From: CAYVMX01 sp964452725
GTDB lineage: Bacteria; Patescibacteriota; Gracilibacteria; JAHISY01
Assembly (NCBI GenBank): GCA_964452725.1
Contig: CAYVMX010000001.1
Span: forward strand, 62,001-126,000
DNA: 64,000 nt
Direction: 5' to 3'
In this document: positions 7,550 through 19,678 of the stretch, in pieces
Layout: each line of letters begins with the position of its first letter
Position numbering within the stretch: position 1 is the first letter of the stretch
Position numbers and translations under genes: made by a program
The notes under the pieces: model-generated
What the model saw: the letters and a program-made list of their open reading frames with translations, nothing else
Told to the model about the DNA's origin: nothing
The model's database searches: none

Positions 7550-9295
7550 ATGAATAAATCTGACAATACTCCCGAACTCGCAACTCTGCGCCACTCTGCT
7601 TCGCATATACTCGCCACGGCAGTGCTCGATATGTTTCCCGAGGCCAAGCTCGGTACAGGTCCGGCGACTGACGAGGGGTTTTATTATGACTTCGAGCTAC
7701 CGCGGACGTTGATCCCCGAGGATCTAAAGCTGCTGGAAAAGAAAATGAAGCACATCGTCAAGCAGAACCAAAAGTTTGAAAAAAATGAGGAGCCGATCGA
7801 GCAGGCGCGTGAGTTCCTCCAAAAGATTCAGCAGCACTTCAAAATAGAAATCATCGACGAACTGGAGCAAGCAGGGGAGTCGAGTGTGAGTTTTTACAAA
7901 AACGGTAACTTCGTCGATCTCTGCTCTGGTCCGCACATTGATGGTACACAACAGCTCAAAGCATTTAAGCTCACGCATTTCAGTGCGAGCTACTGGCGAG
8001 GAGATGCTGAGCGACCGAGTTTGCAGCGGATTTATGGTGTGGCTTTCGCGACTGCTGACGATCTCAAAAAGTGGGAAGAGCTACAGGTAGAGGCTAAAAA
8101 GCGCGATCATCGTAAGCTTGGTGCCGAGTTGGGGCTGTTTACATTCTCCGAGCAGGTTGGCTCGGGATTACCACTCTTTACGCCCAAGGGGGCGTTTCTG
8201 CGCGATCAGATCGCTGATACGATCCAAGAAATCCAAGCTAAGTACGGTTTCGAAAAAGTCTGGATACCACATATTACAAAGAAAGATTTGTACGAGACTT
8301 CGGGGCACTGGGAGAAATTCAAAGACGATCTTTTTCACGTCAAAGGTAAATCGGACACGGAGTTCGTCATGAAGCCGATGAACTGTCCGCACCACACTCA
8401 GATCTTCGCGGCAAGTGCTAAGAGCTATCGTGATCTGCCCGTGCGCTATGCCGAGACGACGACCTGCTACCGCGATGAGCTGCCGGGGGAGCTGCTCGGG
8501 ATCTCGCGTGTGCGAGCGCTGACACAGGACGATGGGCATATCTTTTGCCGACCAGATCAAGTCAAGGAGGAGTGTCGCAATATCGTTCACGTAATCCGTG
8601 AGTTTTACACGAAGCTCGGTATGTTTGGCGAGGGCGACTACTGGGTTTCGCTTTCTGTGCGCGATACCAAAACGCCTGAAAAGTACCTCGGTGATCCAAA
8701 AAACTGGGACGCGGCAGAGCAGTACCTCCAAGAAGTCGCCGACGAAGAAAAATTAAATGCTAAGCGTGTGGAGGGTGAAGCGGCTTTTTATGGTCCGAAG
8801 CTTGACTTTCAGTTCCGCGATGCGCTTGGTCGTCAGTGGCAGCTCGCCACGATTCAGCTCGACTTCGTCCAGCCCGAAAGATTCAAACTGGAGTATACAA
8901 ATGAAAAAGGTGAGGCGGAGACACCCGTCATGATTCATCGAGCAGTCGCAGGTAGTCTGGAGCGTTTCCTTGCGGTAATCATCGAGCATTTCGCCGGACA
9001 ATTCCCCGTATGGCTCGCGCCTGAACAAGCGCGGTTTGTCCCTGTCGCGACGGACTTCATCCCCGCGTGTGAGGAGATGGCAGCTGAATTAAAAAAAGCC
9101 GGCGCACGCGTAACAGTCGATACCAGTAGCGACTCGTTGGGCAAAAAAGTCCGCAACGGTGAAAAAGCCAAGCTGCCTTACCTACTCGTAGTGGGTGAAA
9201 AAGAAGCCAAAGCGAAGAGTGTTACGATTCGCGAGCGAGGTAAGGAAGAGCAGGAGACTGTGCCGTTGGCGGAGTTTGCCGAGCGGCTGAGCTAG
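7550..9295 (+). CDS. thrS: Threonyl-tRNA synthetase lacking the TGS domain
   Basis: A 581-residue class II synthetase that charges tRNA-Thr. It begins almost directly with the editing (N2) domain: HSASHILATAVLDMFPEAKLG, with the zinc/editing HxxxH and DLCSGPHI. The catalytic core follows (MKPMNCPHHTQIFA, PVRYAETTTCYRDELPGEL, VRALTQDDGHIFC), then the anticodon-binding domain. The roughly 60-residue N-terminal TGS domain of E. coli ThrS is missing, as in some reduced bacteria. I place the start at ATG 7550, because a -10 lies 8 nt upstream. A longer frame to 7445 would run through that promoter and has no homology-like sequence. Its stop TAG shares a CTAG palindrome with the convergent PQ-loop gene. 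Confidence 0.95.
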   Translation: MNKSDNTPELATLRHSASHILATAVLDMFPEAKLGTGPATDEGFYYDFELPRTLIPEDLKLLEKKMKHIVKQNQKFEKNEEPIEQAREFLQKIQQHFKIEIIDELEQAGESSVSFYKNGNFVDLCSGPHIDGTQQLKAFKLTHFSASYWRGDAERPSLQRIYGVAFATADDLKKWEELQVEAKKRDHRKLGAELGLFTFSEQVGSGLPLFTPKGAFLRDQIADTIQEIQAKYGFEKVWIPHITKKDLYETSGHWEKFKDDLFHVKGKSDTEFVMKPMNCPHHTQIFAASAKSYRDLPVRYAETTTCYRDELPGELLGISRVRALTQDDGHIFCRPDQVKEECRNIVHVIREFYTKLGMFGEGDYWVSLSVRDTKTPEKYLGDPKNWDAAEQYLQEVADEEKLNAKRVEGEAAFYGPKLDFQFRDALGRQWQLATIQLDFVQPERFKLEYTNEKGEAETPVMIHRAVAGSLERFLAVIIEHFAGQFPVWLAPEQARFVPVATDFIPACEEMAAELKKAGARVTVDTSSDSLGKKVRNGEKAKLPYLLVVGEKEAKAKSVTIRERGKEEQETVPLAEFAERLS

Positions 9296-9639
9296 ATGTA
9301 GTAAACCATCGCTGAGATGATGGCGATGTTGACAGTCAGGTAGAGTGAGTTGGTTATAATGATGGGTTTTTCGTGGTGGACAATGCCATAGATCAGCCAG
9401 ATCGCAGAAAAGATTAAATACCCACTCCATGTCAGGAAAGACAAGCCAGAGGAGTCTTGCGTATCTAGGATGCGTAGCAGCTGTGGTAGTGTGGCTATTG
9501 GTCCGAGGATCGCGATCGCGATAATCATATGGTCCAGCAAGCGAATACCGCGATTTGGGTGTGGATATTGCTGATTTTGGATCTGTATGCGTTTACGAAT
9601 ATGCAAATGATGTCGAGGATGATGGGGGTTATCTCTCAT
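9292..9639 (-). CDS. PQ-loop (SemiSWEET-like) membrane protein with His-rich N-terminus
   Basis: A 115-residue protein. The C-terminal ~78 residues form three membrane helices with the PQ-loop motif GPIATLPQLLRI and SWSGYL-like and SAIWLIYGIVHHEKP segments typical of SemiSWEET sugar-transporter protomers, which act as dimers. The basic, His-rich head (NPHHPRHHLHIRKR, then YPHPNRGIRLLDH) resembles a form I associate with CPR genomes, so I keep the ATG at 9639 rather than the internal Met before the first helix. It lies 13 nt after mscS and is probably cotranscribed. Transported substrate unknown. The final TAG overlaps the thrS stop. Confidence 0.75.
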   Translation of the reverse strand: MRDNPHHPRHHLHIRKRIQIQNQQYPHPNRGIRLLDHMIIAIAILGPIATLPQLLRILDTQDSSGLSFLTWSGYLIFSAIWLIYGIVHHEKPIIITNSLYLTVNIAIISAMVYYI

Positions 9640-9652
9640 TTAAAAATAGTTA

Positions 9653-10552
9653 TTACTGTTCAGATGGTACTTTTTCAAACACCGCTGCCGCTTTCGTGTT
9701 ATTAGTTTGCGGTACGGTAGGGTGCTGCGTTTCAGAGTGGAGCGTGCGCACAGGGTATGGTATCTCGATACCTGCGCTCTGGAGTGCGTCGAAGGCCACA
9801 TGGGTAAGCTCAGATTTGACTTCCCACCACTTGCTGTGGCTCTCGACCCAAGCACGGATCTCTAGCACTATCGCTGACTCGCCGATCTCGGCGACTAGTA
9901 CGGCAGAGTTTGGCTCTGGTTCTACAGCTGGATTAGTTTTGATTGCTTTCAGGATTAGTTCCTGAGCTTTTTTGATATTCGTGCCGTAGCCGACACCGAT
10001 GCGGAAGTCGATACGACGGACAGGATTCTTGGTATAACAAATAACTTTGTTTGTCAGTAGGTCGAGGTTGGGGATATTGATCTCGGTGCCATCGACACCT
10101 CGGAGGGTGGTGACGCGACTCTGGATATCGACGATCGTACCTTTGGTATTGTTGACTTCGATGAAGTCACCGAGGTTGAATTTATCATTTGAGAGTAGCG
10201 TGATGCCAGCGACGAAGTTGCCTACAGGACCCTGTAGAGCGAGACCAAGTCCCAAACCAATCGCACCAGAAAACCACTGCAAGGGAATACCAGCCATGGA
10301 GAGTGCGATCATCGTACCGACCAAAAAAACTGTCGTAAAAGTGATGCGACTGTAGAGGATTACTAGCTCGCGATGACGATCTCCCTGTTTGGCTTCGAGC
10401 TTGCGGCGTATCCAGCGTGAGAGTAGTGAGCCGACGATGACTGTGACTACTACGACATTGAGCGCGACGAATATCTTCCAAGCAATCTCGGAGTAACCTA
10501 GGGCAGTTGTAGTTTTTTCGGCGGTTGCGGCGAAAGCTGTTTCGATTAGCAT
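9653..10552 (-). CDS. mscS: Small-conductance mechanosensitive channel (MscS family)
   Basis: A 299-residue membrane protein that should open under hypo-osmotic tension to release solutes. After a short periplasmic start there are three hydrophobic helices. The pore-lining TM3 has the Gly/Ala pattern (SGAIGLGLGLALQGPVGNFVAG), followed by the beta domain (NLGDFIEVNNTKGTIVDI, TTLRGVDGTEINIPN) and an alpha/beta C-terminal vestibule. The C-terminal ~25 residues are polar and unstructured. The start at ATG 10552 is preceded by TGGTAAAAT about 25 nt away. It heads a two-gene unit with the PQ-loop protein. Confidence 0.93.
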   Translation of the reverse strand: MLIETAFAATAEKTTTALGYSEIAWKIFVALNVVVVTVIVGSLLSRWIRRKLEAKQGDRHRELVILYSRITFTTVFLVGTMIALSMAGIPLQWFSGAIGLGLGLALQGPVGNFVAGITLLSNDKFNLGDFIEVNNTKGTIVDIQSRVTTLRGVDGTEINIPNLDLLTNKVICYTKNPVRRIDFRIGVGYGTNIKKAQELILKAIKTNPAVEPEPNSAVLVAEIGESAIVLEIRAWVESHSKWWEVKSELTHVAFDALQSAGIEIPYPVRTLHSETQHPTVPQTNNTKAAAVFEKVPSEQ

Positions 10553-10579
10553 TTTTGATTTGAATTTTAGTTTCTATTT

Positions 10580-10588
10580 ATTTTACCA
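10580..10588 (-). promoter_or_regulatory. Extended -10 of mscS
   Basis: TGGTAAAAT read leftwards (10588-10580); the leader to ATG 10552 is about 20 nt, A-rich, and lacks a Shine-Dalgarno sequence. Confidence 0.55.
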
Positions 10589-10629
10589 CAAAAGAGCCTA
10601 AAAAACAAGCTACTAAATGGTTTCAGCTA

Positions 10630-13542
<2,913 letters not shown>

Positions 13543-13708
13543 AAGTTTGAACTTGTGAAATATACCAGTTTTAGATTGATTTGCTAAGTTGCTAGCGTAT
13601 AAAAAAGTTGTTTTTTGGCTTAGGTAAGCGATAAAGTGGTAATAACGTGATAGGTTGTAATATCTTATGAAATGTTTCTAAATGTTATTAATCAGCTTGG
13701 CTTGGTCA

Positions 13709-13717
13709 TGCTAAAAT
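13709..13717 (+). promoter_or_regulatory. Extended -10 of alr, decides the start
   Basis: TGCTAAAAT ends at 13717. A first ATG at 13718 touches the -10 and cannot be in the transcript; the ATG at 13727 is 9 nt downstream, where transcription should begin. Confidence 0.65.
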
Positions 13718-13726
13718 ATGTTTCCT

Positions 13727-14872
13727 ATGCAGGATAACTCTCTCATCTGGGTCGAAATCTCGCAGGCGGCGCTGACGCATAATCTAAAAGTACTGCGAGG
13801 GCTGGTAGGTGCTGATGTAAAGCTCGCGCCGATGGTAAAGTCTCATGCTTATGGGCACGGACTTACCGAGGTAGCTCAGGTGTTGCGAAAGGCAGGAGCA
13901 GACTATCTTTCGGTCAATGCGCTTTTCGAAGCGCGCAAGCTCCGTCTAGCAGGTGACGAGCAGCCGATTTATATCTGTGGTTATACAGCACTTGTCGACT
14001 TGCGAGAGGCGGTAGAGCTAGACTGTGAGCTGGTGATCTACAATCTTGTGACACTGACAAAATTATCTGAGGTCGCGATTGAACTAAAAAAAACTGCGCG
14101 TGTACATCTCAAAGTTGAGACTGGTATGTACCGTCAAGGAGTAGCTGCTAGTGAGGCGGTTGCTTTCGCTGATGAGATCAAAAAAACTCCTCATGTAGAG
14201 CTTGTCGGTGTCTCTACGCACTTTGCCAATATCGAAGATACGACAGATCATACTTATGCCAAGTATCAACTCACTGAGTTCAAAAAGATCAAACAAGCTT
14301 TTGAAAAGACTGGGCATACAGCTCTACTCTGGCACGCTGCCAATAGCGCTGCGACACTTCTCTGGAGTGAGACGCATTACGATTTCACACGGGTTGGGAT
14401 TGTGGTGTATGGCATGTGGCCTTTTGATGGGACTTTCACGAGTCTGACGACCGAGCGCCAAGGGAAGATTATCCTGAAGCCAGTATTGACTTGGAAGACG
14501 CGTATAGCACAGATCAAGACAGTCCCAGCTGGTGCGAAGGTCGGTTATGACTGTACTTGGGAGGCTGAGCGCGAGACTAGGCTCGCGATTCTACCGATTG
14601 GCTATTACGATGGCTATGTCCGTGCCTACTCTGACAAGGCTCAGGTTTTGGTCCGTGGACGGCGTGCACCTGTCATTGGACGTGTCTGTATGAATATCTG
14701 TATGGTTGATGTGACTGATATTCCAGATGTTGTATTGGAAGATGAGGTGGTGCTGCTCGGTCAGCAGGGCGAAGATGAGATCACCGCTGAAGAGCTAGGA
14801 GACTGGAGTGGTACGATCAACTATGAAGTGACGACACGGATACGCGACGGCATTGTCCGCAAGGTGGTATAA
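13727..14872 (+). CDS. alr: Alanine racemase
   Basis: A PLP enzyme interconverting L- and D-alanine for peptidoglycan. The cofactor lysine is in MVKSHAYGHG near the N-terminus. The second catalytic base is the Tyr in LPIGYYDGY, with VIGRVCMNICMVDVTD and the C-terminal barrel ending VTTRIRDGIVRKVV. Length (381) is normal. I choose ATG 13727 over ATG 13718 because the promoter -10 ends directly before 13718. It is divergent from valS. With uppS and ispH nearby it indicates that this cell builds, rather than scavenges, cell-wall precursors. Confidence 0.93.
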   Translation: MQDNSLIWVEISQAALTHNLKVLRGLVGADVKLAPMVKSHAYGHGLTEVAQVLRKAGADYLSVNALFEARKLRLAGDEQPIYICGYTALVDLREAVELDCELVIYNLVTLTKLSEVAIELKKTARVHLKVETGMYRQGVAASEAVAFADEIKKTPHVELVGVSTHFANIEDTTDHTYAKYQLTEFKKIKQAFEKTGHTALLWHAANSAATLLWSETHYDFTRVGIVVYGMWPFDGTFTSLTTERQGKIILKPVLTWKTRIAQIKTVPAGAKVGYDCTWEAERETRLAILPIGYYDGYVRAYSDKAQVLVRGRRAPVIGRVCMNICMVDVTDIPDVVLEDEVVLLGQQGEDEITAEELGDWSGTINYEVTTRIRDGIVRKVV

Positions 14873-14928
14873 ATGTTTGACAAGTAGTGTGATCCTGCTA
14901 AGGTTGAGTACTATTTAATTTTTTGGTT

Positions 14929-16920
14929 ATGGCAGCTTCTAATAATGACACACTCGAGTTTCGAGCAGGCTGTTCTGCTTCCGAGGGTCTGCTTCAGAGC
15001 GATGCCTTTCGTAGATGCTTCGAGATCTATCGCAGATATGCCCTAGAGATGCTGTCAGACAAAACAGATCCACGTACGTCGGCAAGGACTGATTTTATTT
15101 CCAAGATAAATACAGAGAGCTTTTTGGCGCTTTATCGTGGAGAGATAGATGATGACAAGCAAGCTAAAAAAATACACAATCTCACGGAAGATTTTTTCGA
15201 TTTTTATCGAAATCCAGAGAGCTATAGTCGTCTGGTGCGCATCATGGATCCAGTCGGTTTGACAGAAAAATCTCACGACGAACGCCAAAGTTACCTTGGT
15301 CATTTGATCGGACGGCAGAGTCTCAAGTCTTCTAGTCTGCATAATGTAATTCAGCAGACTCGTCGCGAGTTGGCTCAGCGGGTGGGTATCGCAGAGAATT
15401 TATTTCGTGACTTGGACAGTACGACCAAAATCCAAATCTTGGCAGTACCAGGGCACTTTATGAAAAACTTACCTACGAGTCTCTCGCGTCTGGGTAGCCT
15501 CAAGGTGACTATTTCGGCTGAGGTGCAGACTGGTATTGACTACAGGACGCCAAAGAATAAACGCACAGAGCCATTTGTCCGCCTACAGGAGAGCTCTCTC
15601 GGCTTGGATCAGTTGCAGGCAGATGACTGGATAGCTATGCCATTGAATGTCGGTGGTAGTTTGATCTTGGCTTGTATTCACAAATCCAAAGGTAATCGCG
15701 AAATGGAGCCGGGTATGCTCAATCTTTTTCCACTAGCCGAGATTGATGAGATCGAAAATCGCAAACCAGATGCGCTTTTCTTTTTCGGTGCTCCAGATAC
15801 CACCAAAGACGATTTTGGTTTTGCGCGAGATGAGGTAAGTGATACCTTGATCGGTATAGTGCCTAGTGATCCGGAGTTTCAGTACTTCGGTTATGTCAAA
15901 AAGCCAGTCCTGACTTTGGCAAATACACTTGCTATCGAAAAAGGAGAGCTACCACTTCATTGTGCTTGTGAGCGCTACACGGTCAGATTTGATTCTGATG
16001 GCAAACCTTACATCGATGATATCAACGTCAAGGCTGATGATATGGGATCAGTCCGTATGGAGGAGGACGCCAGCGGTGAAACGCGTATCTTGTTTCGTGG
16101 GACTGAGACTGGTGCATTTGCCTGTCTCGACGGCTTCAGTGGTGATACTCGTAAGCATATGGAGGGTCGTGAGGTCGGCTACAACAAAGGGAGTAATGAT
16201 AACGCGCGTGTAATCGTACCTGTGACTACCGCCGAGGAGGTACAGCGCGATGATGAGTTGGATTATCTTTTTTATGTCAATAACTACGATCTCAAAGCTG
16301 AGCACGAGAGCACTATCGAAGAAAAAAATGTCGACAAGTTTATTGACATTATTCGTAAGGGTGAACGTGTCGCAGCTGGTAGTACAGGCACTAGACGAGG
16401 TGGACGAGAGATATCTTATTGGGCGAATCCATTTCCATTACTCGTTGATACGGATGGTAAGGTCTTGGATTCAGAACTTTATGAAAAATTTTCTGAGACA
16501 GAGGCGCGTTTTATTGGTGTAGCCAAAAATCTTGTAGAAAAAGGCGATCTAATCGTCGGTGTGGCCTACAGTCAGATGATGGTCGGTGCGGGCAGTGAGC
16601 TAAGTGATTTGCGTCCGTACTGTGAGCCAGATTTTGCCAAAGGCAAAGAAGTATCAGATCTCAGTGAGGAGGAGCTCAAGACTTGGCGTAAGCAGGCTGA
16701 AGAGCGATTTGAAATGGGCGGTCCAGCCCGACACTCAAATGATTTGGAAAAAAAAATCTTCGAGATAGCTCTCAAAAAGTACCAGAAGATTTTTGACACA
16801 ACTGGTGAGTATCCAGCAGAAGTAGATGTGACTGGTGCACGAGTGGGTGATAGTCGTACTGGCAAATCGGAGACAATCGCGGCTATCTGTAGCCGGTTGA
16901 ATATTCCTTTGGTTTCATAG
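14929..16920 (+). CDS. Large protein of unknown function, possibly a degenerate PEPCK-like fold
   Basis: A 663-residue soluble protein with no signal or membrane segment. I do not recognise the family firmly. The C-terminal half has a faint resemblance to ATP-type PEP carboxykinase. GFSGDTRKH (about residue 402) falls where the kinase P-loop GxSGTGKTT would be, but the lysine and TT pattern are lost. Later VAAGSTGTRRGGREISYW is reminiscent of the AGTExGxxEP region, followed by ANPFPLLVD. The first 200 residues are helical and charged. The start is ATG 14929 (TTG 14923 is also in frame). It ends 2 nt before the convergent recJ stop with no terminator. Confidence 0.5.
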   Translation: MAASNNDTLEFRAGCSASEGLLQSDAFRRCFEIYRRYALEMLSDKTDPRTSARTDFISKINTESFLALYRGEIDDDKQAKKIHNLTEDFFDFYRNPESYSRLVRIMDPVGLTEKSHDERQSYLGHLIGRQSLKSSSLHNVIQQTRRELAQRVGIAENLFRDLDSTTKIQILAVPGHFMKNLPTSLSRLGSLKVTISAEVQTGIDYRTPKNKRTEPFVRLQESSLGLDQLQADDWIAMPLNVGGSLILACIHKSKGNREMEPGMLNLFPLAEIDEIENRKPDALFFFGAPDTTKDDFGFARDEVSDTLIGIVPSDPEFQYFGYVKKPVLTLANTLAIEKGELPLHCACERYTVRFDSDGKPYIDDINVKADDMGSVRMEEDASGETRILFRGTETGAFACLDGFSGDTRKHMEGREVGYNKGSNDNARVIVPVTTAEEVQRDDELDYLFYVNNYDLKAEHESTIEEKNVDKFIDIIRKGERVAAGSTGTRRGGREISYWANPFPLLVDTDGKVLDSELYEKFSETEARFIGVAKNLVEKGDLIVGVAYSQMMVGAGSELSDLRPYCEPDFAKGKEVSDLSEEELKTWRKQAEERFEMGGPARHSNDLEKKIFEIALKKYQKIFDTTGEYPAEVDVTGARVGDSRTGKSETIAAICSRLNIPLVS

Positions 16921-16922
16921 CT

Positions 16923-18569
16923 CTAGTCACGCCAGTCTGCTATGCGTAGTTGTAGGGTTTGTCTGCCTCGCCATTCGTTTAGATTTAGCGTAAAGGCGAG
17001 ATCGATGATTGGTTTGGCGCGGAGCTGCTCGGCAGCTTCGCCCATTCCAAAACCGATTGCTTTTATTTTGGTCTTGCCGACGCAGAGGCTCAAGTGTTTA
17101 TCGCCTTCACCGACGGTGCGTATGTCAGCTAGCGGTGTGTGCTGCCAGAGTAGGAGTGGCTCGGGATTGCCAGATCCAAATGGTGCGAGTTGCTGTAGTG
17201 TTTGGTAAAAACCCAAAGTCAAATCAGACTCTGTAACATTTAAATCTAAGGGTAGTACAGGTGCTAGCTCTGTCTTGGCTAGTTCGCGTTCGATTACCTG
17301 ACGGAAACGCTTTTCAAACTCTACACGATGTTTGGCAGGTAGTGTGAAGCCGGCGGCGGCGCGGTGTCCGCCGAATGTAGTGAGTAGGTCGGCGCATTCT
17401 GTAAGTGCGTCTGTGATATTCAAGTCTGGTACAGGGCAGCGACAGCTGCCGATATACTGCTGATCACGCTCCTCCATCAGTACGACAGGTCGATAGTACT
17501 GATCGGCGAGACGTCCAGCTGTCAGTCCGATGACACCAGCGTGCCAGTCGGGGCTGCTGGCGAGTAGCAGCTTGTCTGTACCGATCTCGCCGAGGCGTTC
17601 GAGGGCATCGTCGAGGTGGCTAGTAGCGACCTGACGACGTTTGAGGTTTAGCTCCTCTAGGCGATCGGCGAACTGAGCTGCTTGGGTCGGGTGAGTGAGT
17701 GCTTGAAAAGCTACGAGTGCTGAGTCAATCCGTCCAGCGGCATTGAGCCGTGGACCGATACGAAAGCCGACATCTTCCGCTGAGATAGCACCATTGATAC
17801 CAGCATTTTCAAAGATCCTACGGAGTCCAGGATTCTGGGTTTTACCGAGGGCTGTGAGTCCGTGAGTGACGAGTGCGCGGTTTTCTCCGACGAGAGAGCA
17901 GACATCGGCGACAGTACCGAGTGCGGTGAGCGCGAGGAGTTCGTCGGTTAGGTTTTGGTCATCAGTATCGGTCAGGAGGGCTAATGCGAGGAAATAAGCG
18001 ACGCCGACACCAGAGAGGTTATCATTTGGGTAGGGGCAGTCAGCCTGACGAGGGTTGACGATCGCGATAGCAGCGGGTAGCTCGGCTGGTGGTAGGTGAT
18101 GATCGGTGATGATCACATCTATTCCGAGACTGTTTGCCAGTGCTGTCTCCGCGGTGCAGGTGATGCCGTTGTCGACAGTGATGATTAGCTTTACCTCAGC
18201 CTCACTGGCGGTGTGTACCATTGCCTCGCTCAGACCATAGCCGTCTGTCAGACGATGGGGGAGACGCACACTGACCGTTGCTCCGAGACTCTGAAAAGCC
18301 TTGAACAGTAGAGCGCTAGCAGTCACGCCATCGACATCGTAGTCACCGCAGATCAGGATACGCTCTTTGTCTTCGATAGCGCGCTCGATCCGTGCAACCG
18401 CTTTGTCTAGATCTTTTAAGCAGATTTTAGTTTGTAGTTTTGGTGGTCTTGGATTTAGAAATTTCTCACGTTGTTCGGGGGTGATGCTACGTAGTTTCAT
18501 CAAATACTCCAAAACATCACCAGAGTTGGATTTTGGGAGAAGCCAGCGTTTGCCGAGGAAAGAGGTCAT
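16923..18569 (-). CDS. recJ: Single-stranded-DNA-specific exonuclease RecJ
   Basis: A 548-residue DHH-family 5'-3' exonuclease for recombination and mismatch repair. ICGDYDVDGVTASALL (D76, D78, D80) and ITDHHLPP (D156-H157-H158) supply metal ligands. The DHHA1 domain (DWHAGVIGLTAGRL, GGHRAAAGFTL) and the C-terminal OB domain (PFGSGNPEPLLLW) follow. The ATG overlaps the mazG stop as ATGA, so translation is probably coupled. Order uppS-mazG-recJ on one strand suggests an operon. Confidence 0.94.
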   Translation of the reverse strand: MTSFLGKRWLLPKSNSGDVLEYLMKLRSITPEQREKFLNPRPPKLQTKICLKDLDKAVARIERAIEDKERILICGDYDVDGVTASALLFKAFQSLGATVSVRLPHRLTDGYGLSEAMVHTASEAEVKLIITVDNGITCTAETALANSLGIDVIITDHHLPPAELPAAIAIVNPRQADCPYPNDNLSGVGVAYFLALALLTDTDDQNLTDELLALTALGTVADVCSLVGENRALVTHGLTALGKTQNPGLRRIFENAGINGAISAEDVGFRIGPRLNAAGRIDSALVAFQALTHPTQAAQFADRLEELNLKRRQVATSHLDDALERLGEIGTDKLLLASSPDWHAGVIGLTAGRLADQYYRPVVLMEERDQQYIGSCRCPVPDLNITDALTECADLLTTFGGHRAAAGFTLPAKHRVEFEKRFRQVIERELAKTELAPVLPLDLNVTESDLTLGFYQTLQQLAPFGSGNPEPLLLWQHTPLADIRTVGEGDKHLSLCVGKTKIKAIGFGMGEAAEQLRAKPIIDLAFTLNLNEWRGRQTLQLRIADWRD

Positions 18570-18988
18570 TTTTTAGATTTTAGTGTTTTGATCTTTTTGA
18601 GTTTGATCTTGTTTTCCTGCCAGAGCGCCAGAGCATCAGCGGCATTTTTGACTTTGTGCTTGTCGCTCCCAAAAACCCACGTATGTCGTGCGATAATTTT
18701 TTGCTCTACCTTTCGCAGTACGCCACTCATACGAAATTTCCCCGATTCGCTAGCGATCTGAGTGAGGAGTACGATATTGAAAAGTAAATCACCTAGCTCT
18801 TCTTCCAGATTATCATAATCGTGTTTGCGGACTGCGGTGAGTACTTCGCCAGTTTCTTCTTCCAGCTTGGGCGTGAGGCTTCGGATCGTCTGCTTGCGAT
18901 CCCACGGACAGCCAGTCTGGGATCGGAGTTTGCGTGCGATAGCGAGGAGGCGATCAAAGGTTTTCATATAGTTGGGGTTATTTACCAA
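18566..18988 (-). CDS. mazG: MazG-like nucleoside triphosphate pyrophosphohydrolase
   Basis: A single all-alpha MazG domain: FDRLLAIARKLRSQTGCPWD, the metal-binding helix KLEEETGEV, and EELGDLLFNIVLLTQIA, with ARHTWVFG downstream. It should hydrolyse noncanonical or excess NTPs to NMP and PPi. At 140 residues it is half the length of the two-domain E. coli enzyme. ATG 18988 overlaps the uppS end by 11 nt. An internal ATG at 18967 (MKTFDRLL), where homologues normally begin, is equally plausible and would leave a 10-nt gap. It is followed by recJ with an ATGA overlap. Confidence 0.85.
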   Translation of the reverse strand: MVNNPNYMKTFDRLLAIARKLRSQTGCPWDRKQTIRSLTPKLEEETGEVLTAVRKHDYDNLEEELGDLLFNIVLLTQIASESGKFRMSGVLRKVEQKIIARHTWVFGSDKHKVKNAADALALWQENKIKLKKIKTLKSKK

Positions 18989-19658
18989 AAGTACGCTTTT
19001 GTTTTTTATACCAGTTGAGCGCTTTTTTCAGCTCTCTTTCATCGAATTCCGGCCACATTTTTGGTGTGAAATAAAGTTCAGAGTAGGCGAGCTGCCAAGG
19101 TAAGAAGTTACTCAGGCGAGTCTTGCCGCCTGTACGGATGAGTAAGTCCGGATCAGGAGTAGTGCTGCTATCGAGCGCCATACCAAAGGACTTCTCTGTG
19201 GCACGTTTGCCGCTGGTGACGAATTTATTTACAGTACGAATAATTTCATCACGCCCACCATATGCGAGACAGAGATTAAGTGTGATTTTATCGTAGTGTT
19301 TAGTTTCTTTGAGTAGAGTTTTTAGGATTTTCTGAGTGCCGACTGGGAATTTATTTAGTCGTCCGTAGATTTGAACTTTGACCTCATTGGCACGAAAAGT
19401 CTTTAAATCAGCGCTAAACCGTTCTATCTCTCGAAAAAGATTCTTTAGCTCGCTAGCACTACGTTCAGTGAGGTTTTCTGTGCTGAGGGCATAGACTGTG
19501 ACGGAGGCGACTCGGTATTTGATAAATGTCGGTAGTAGGTTTTTGAGGTTTTGTACGCCGCAGTGATGACCATAGGCAGCAGGATAGCCTTTGGTTCGTG
19601 CCCAGCGACGGTTGCCGTCGAGTATGATGGCGAGATGGACTTCTTCAGTTAAACTCAT
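18978..19658 (-). CDS. uppS: Undecaprenyl diphosphate synthase (cis-prenyltransferase)
   Basis: A 226-residue enzyme condensing IPP onto FPP to make the C55 lipid carrier for peptidoglycan. Family motifs are IILDGNRRWA (catalytic D14), YGHHCGVQN, TVYALSTEN, LNLCLAYGGRDEI, DPDLLIRTGGKTRLSNFLPWQ and YSELYF. It is complete. TGGTAGAAT lies 9 nt before the ATG, predicting a leaderless message. It is divergent from ispH, which makes the isoprenoid precursors, across only 20 nt. The pair could share regulation. Confidence 0.95.
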   Translation of the reverse strand: MSLTEEVHLAIILDGNRRWARTKGYPAAYGHHCGVQNLKNLLPTFIKYRVASVTVYALSTENLTERSASELKNLFREIERFSADLKTFRANEVKVQIYGRLNKFPVGTQKILKTLLKETKHYDKITLNLCLAYGGRDEIIRTVNKFVTSGKRATEKSFGMALDSSTTPDPDLLIRTGGKTRLSNFLPWQLAYSELYFTPKMWPEFDERELKKALNWYKKQKRTFGK

Positions 19659-19667
19659 AGGGTCTTG

Positions 19668-19676
19668 ATTCTACCA
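19668..19676 (-). promoter_or_regulatory. Extended -10 of uppS, leaderless spacing
   Basis: TGGTAGAAT (19676-19668) ends 9 nt before ATG 19658. The same bases read on the other strand give GATTCT six nt before ispH ATG 19679, a weaker -10, so the two divergent promoters may overlap. Confidence 0.6.
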
Positions 19677-19678
19677 AA

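Noticed and set aside
8168..8731. Antisense frame of 187 codons within thrS
   Set aside because: The thrS reading is certain and no independent signal supports the other strand.
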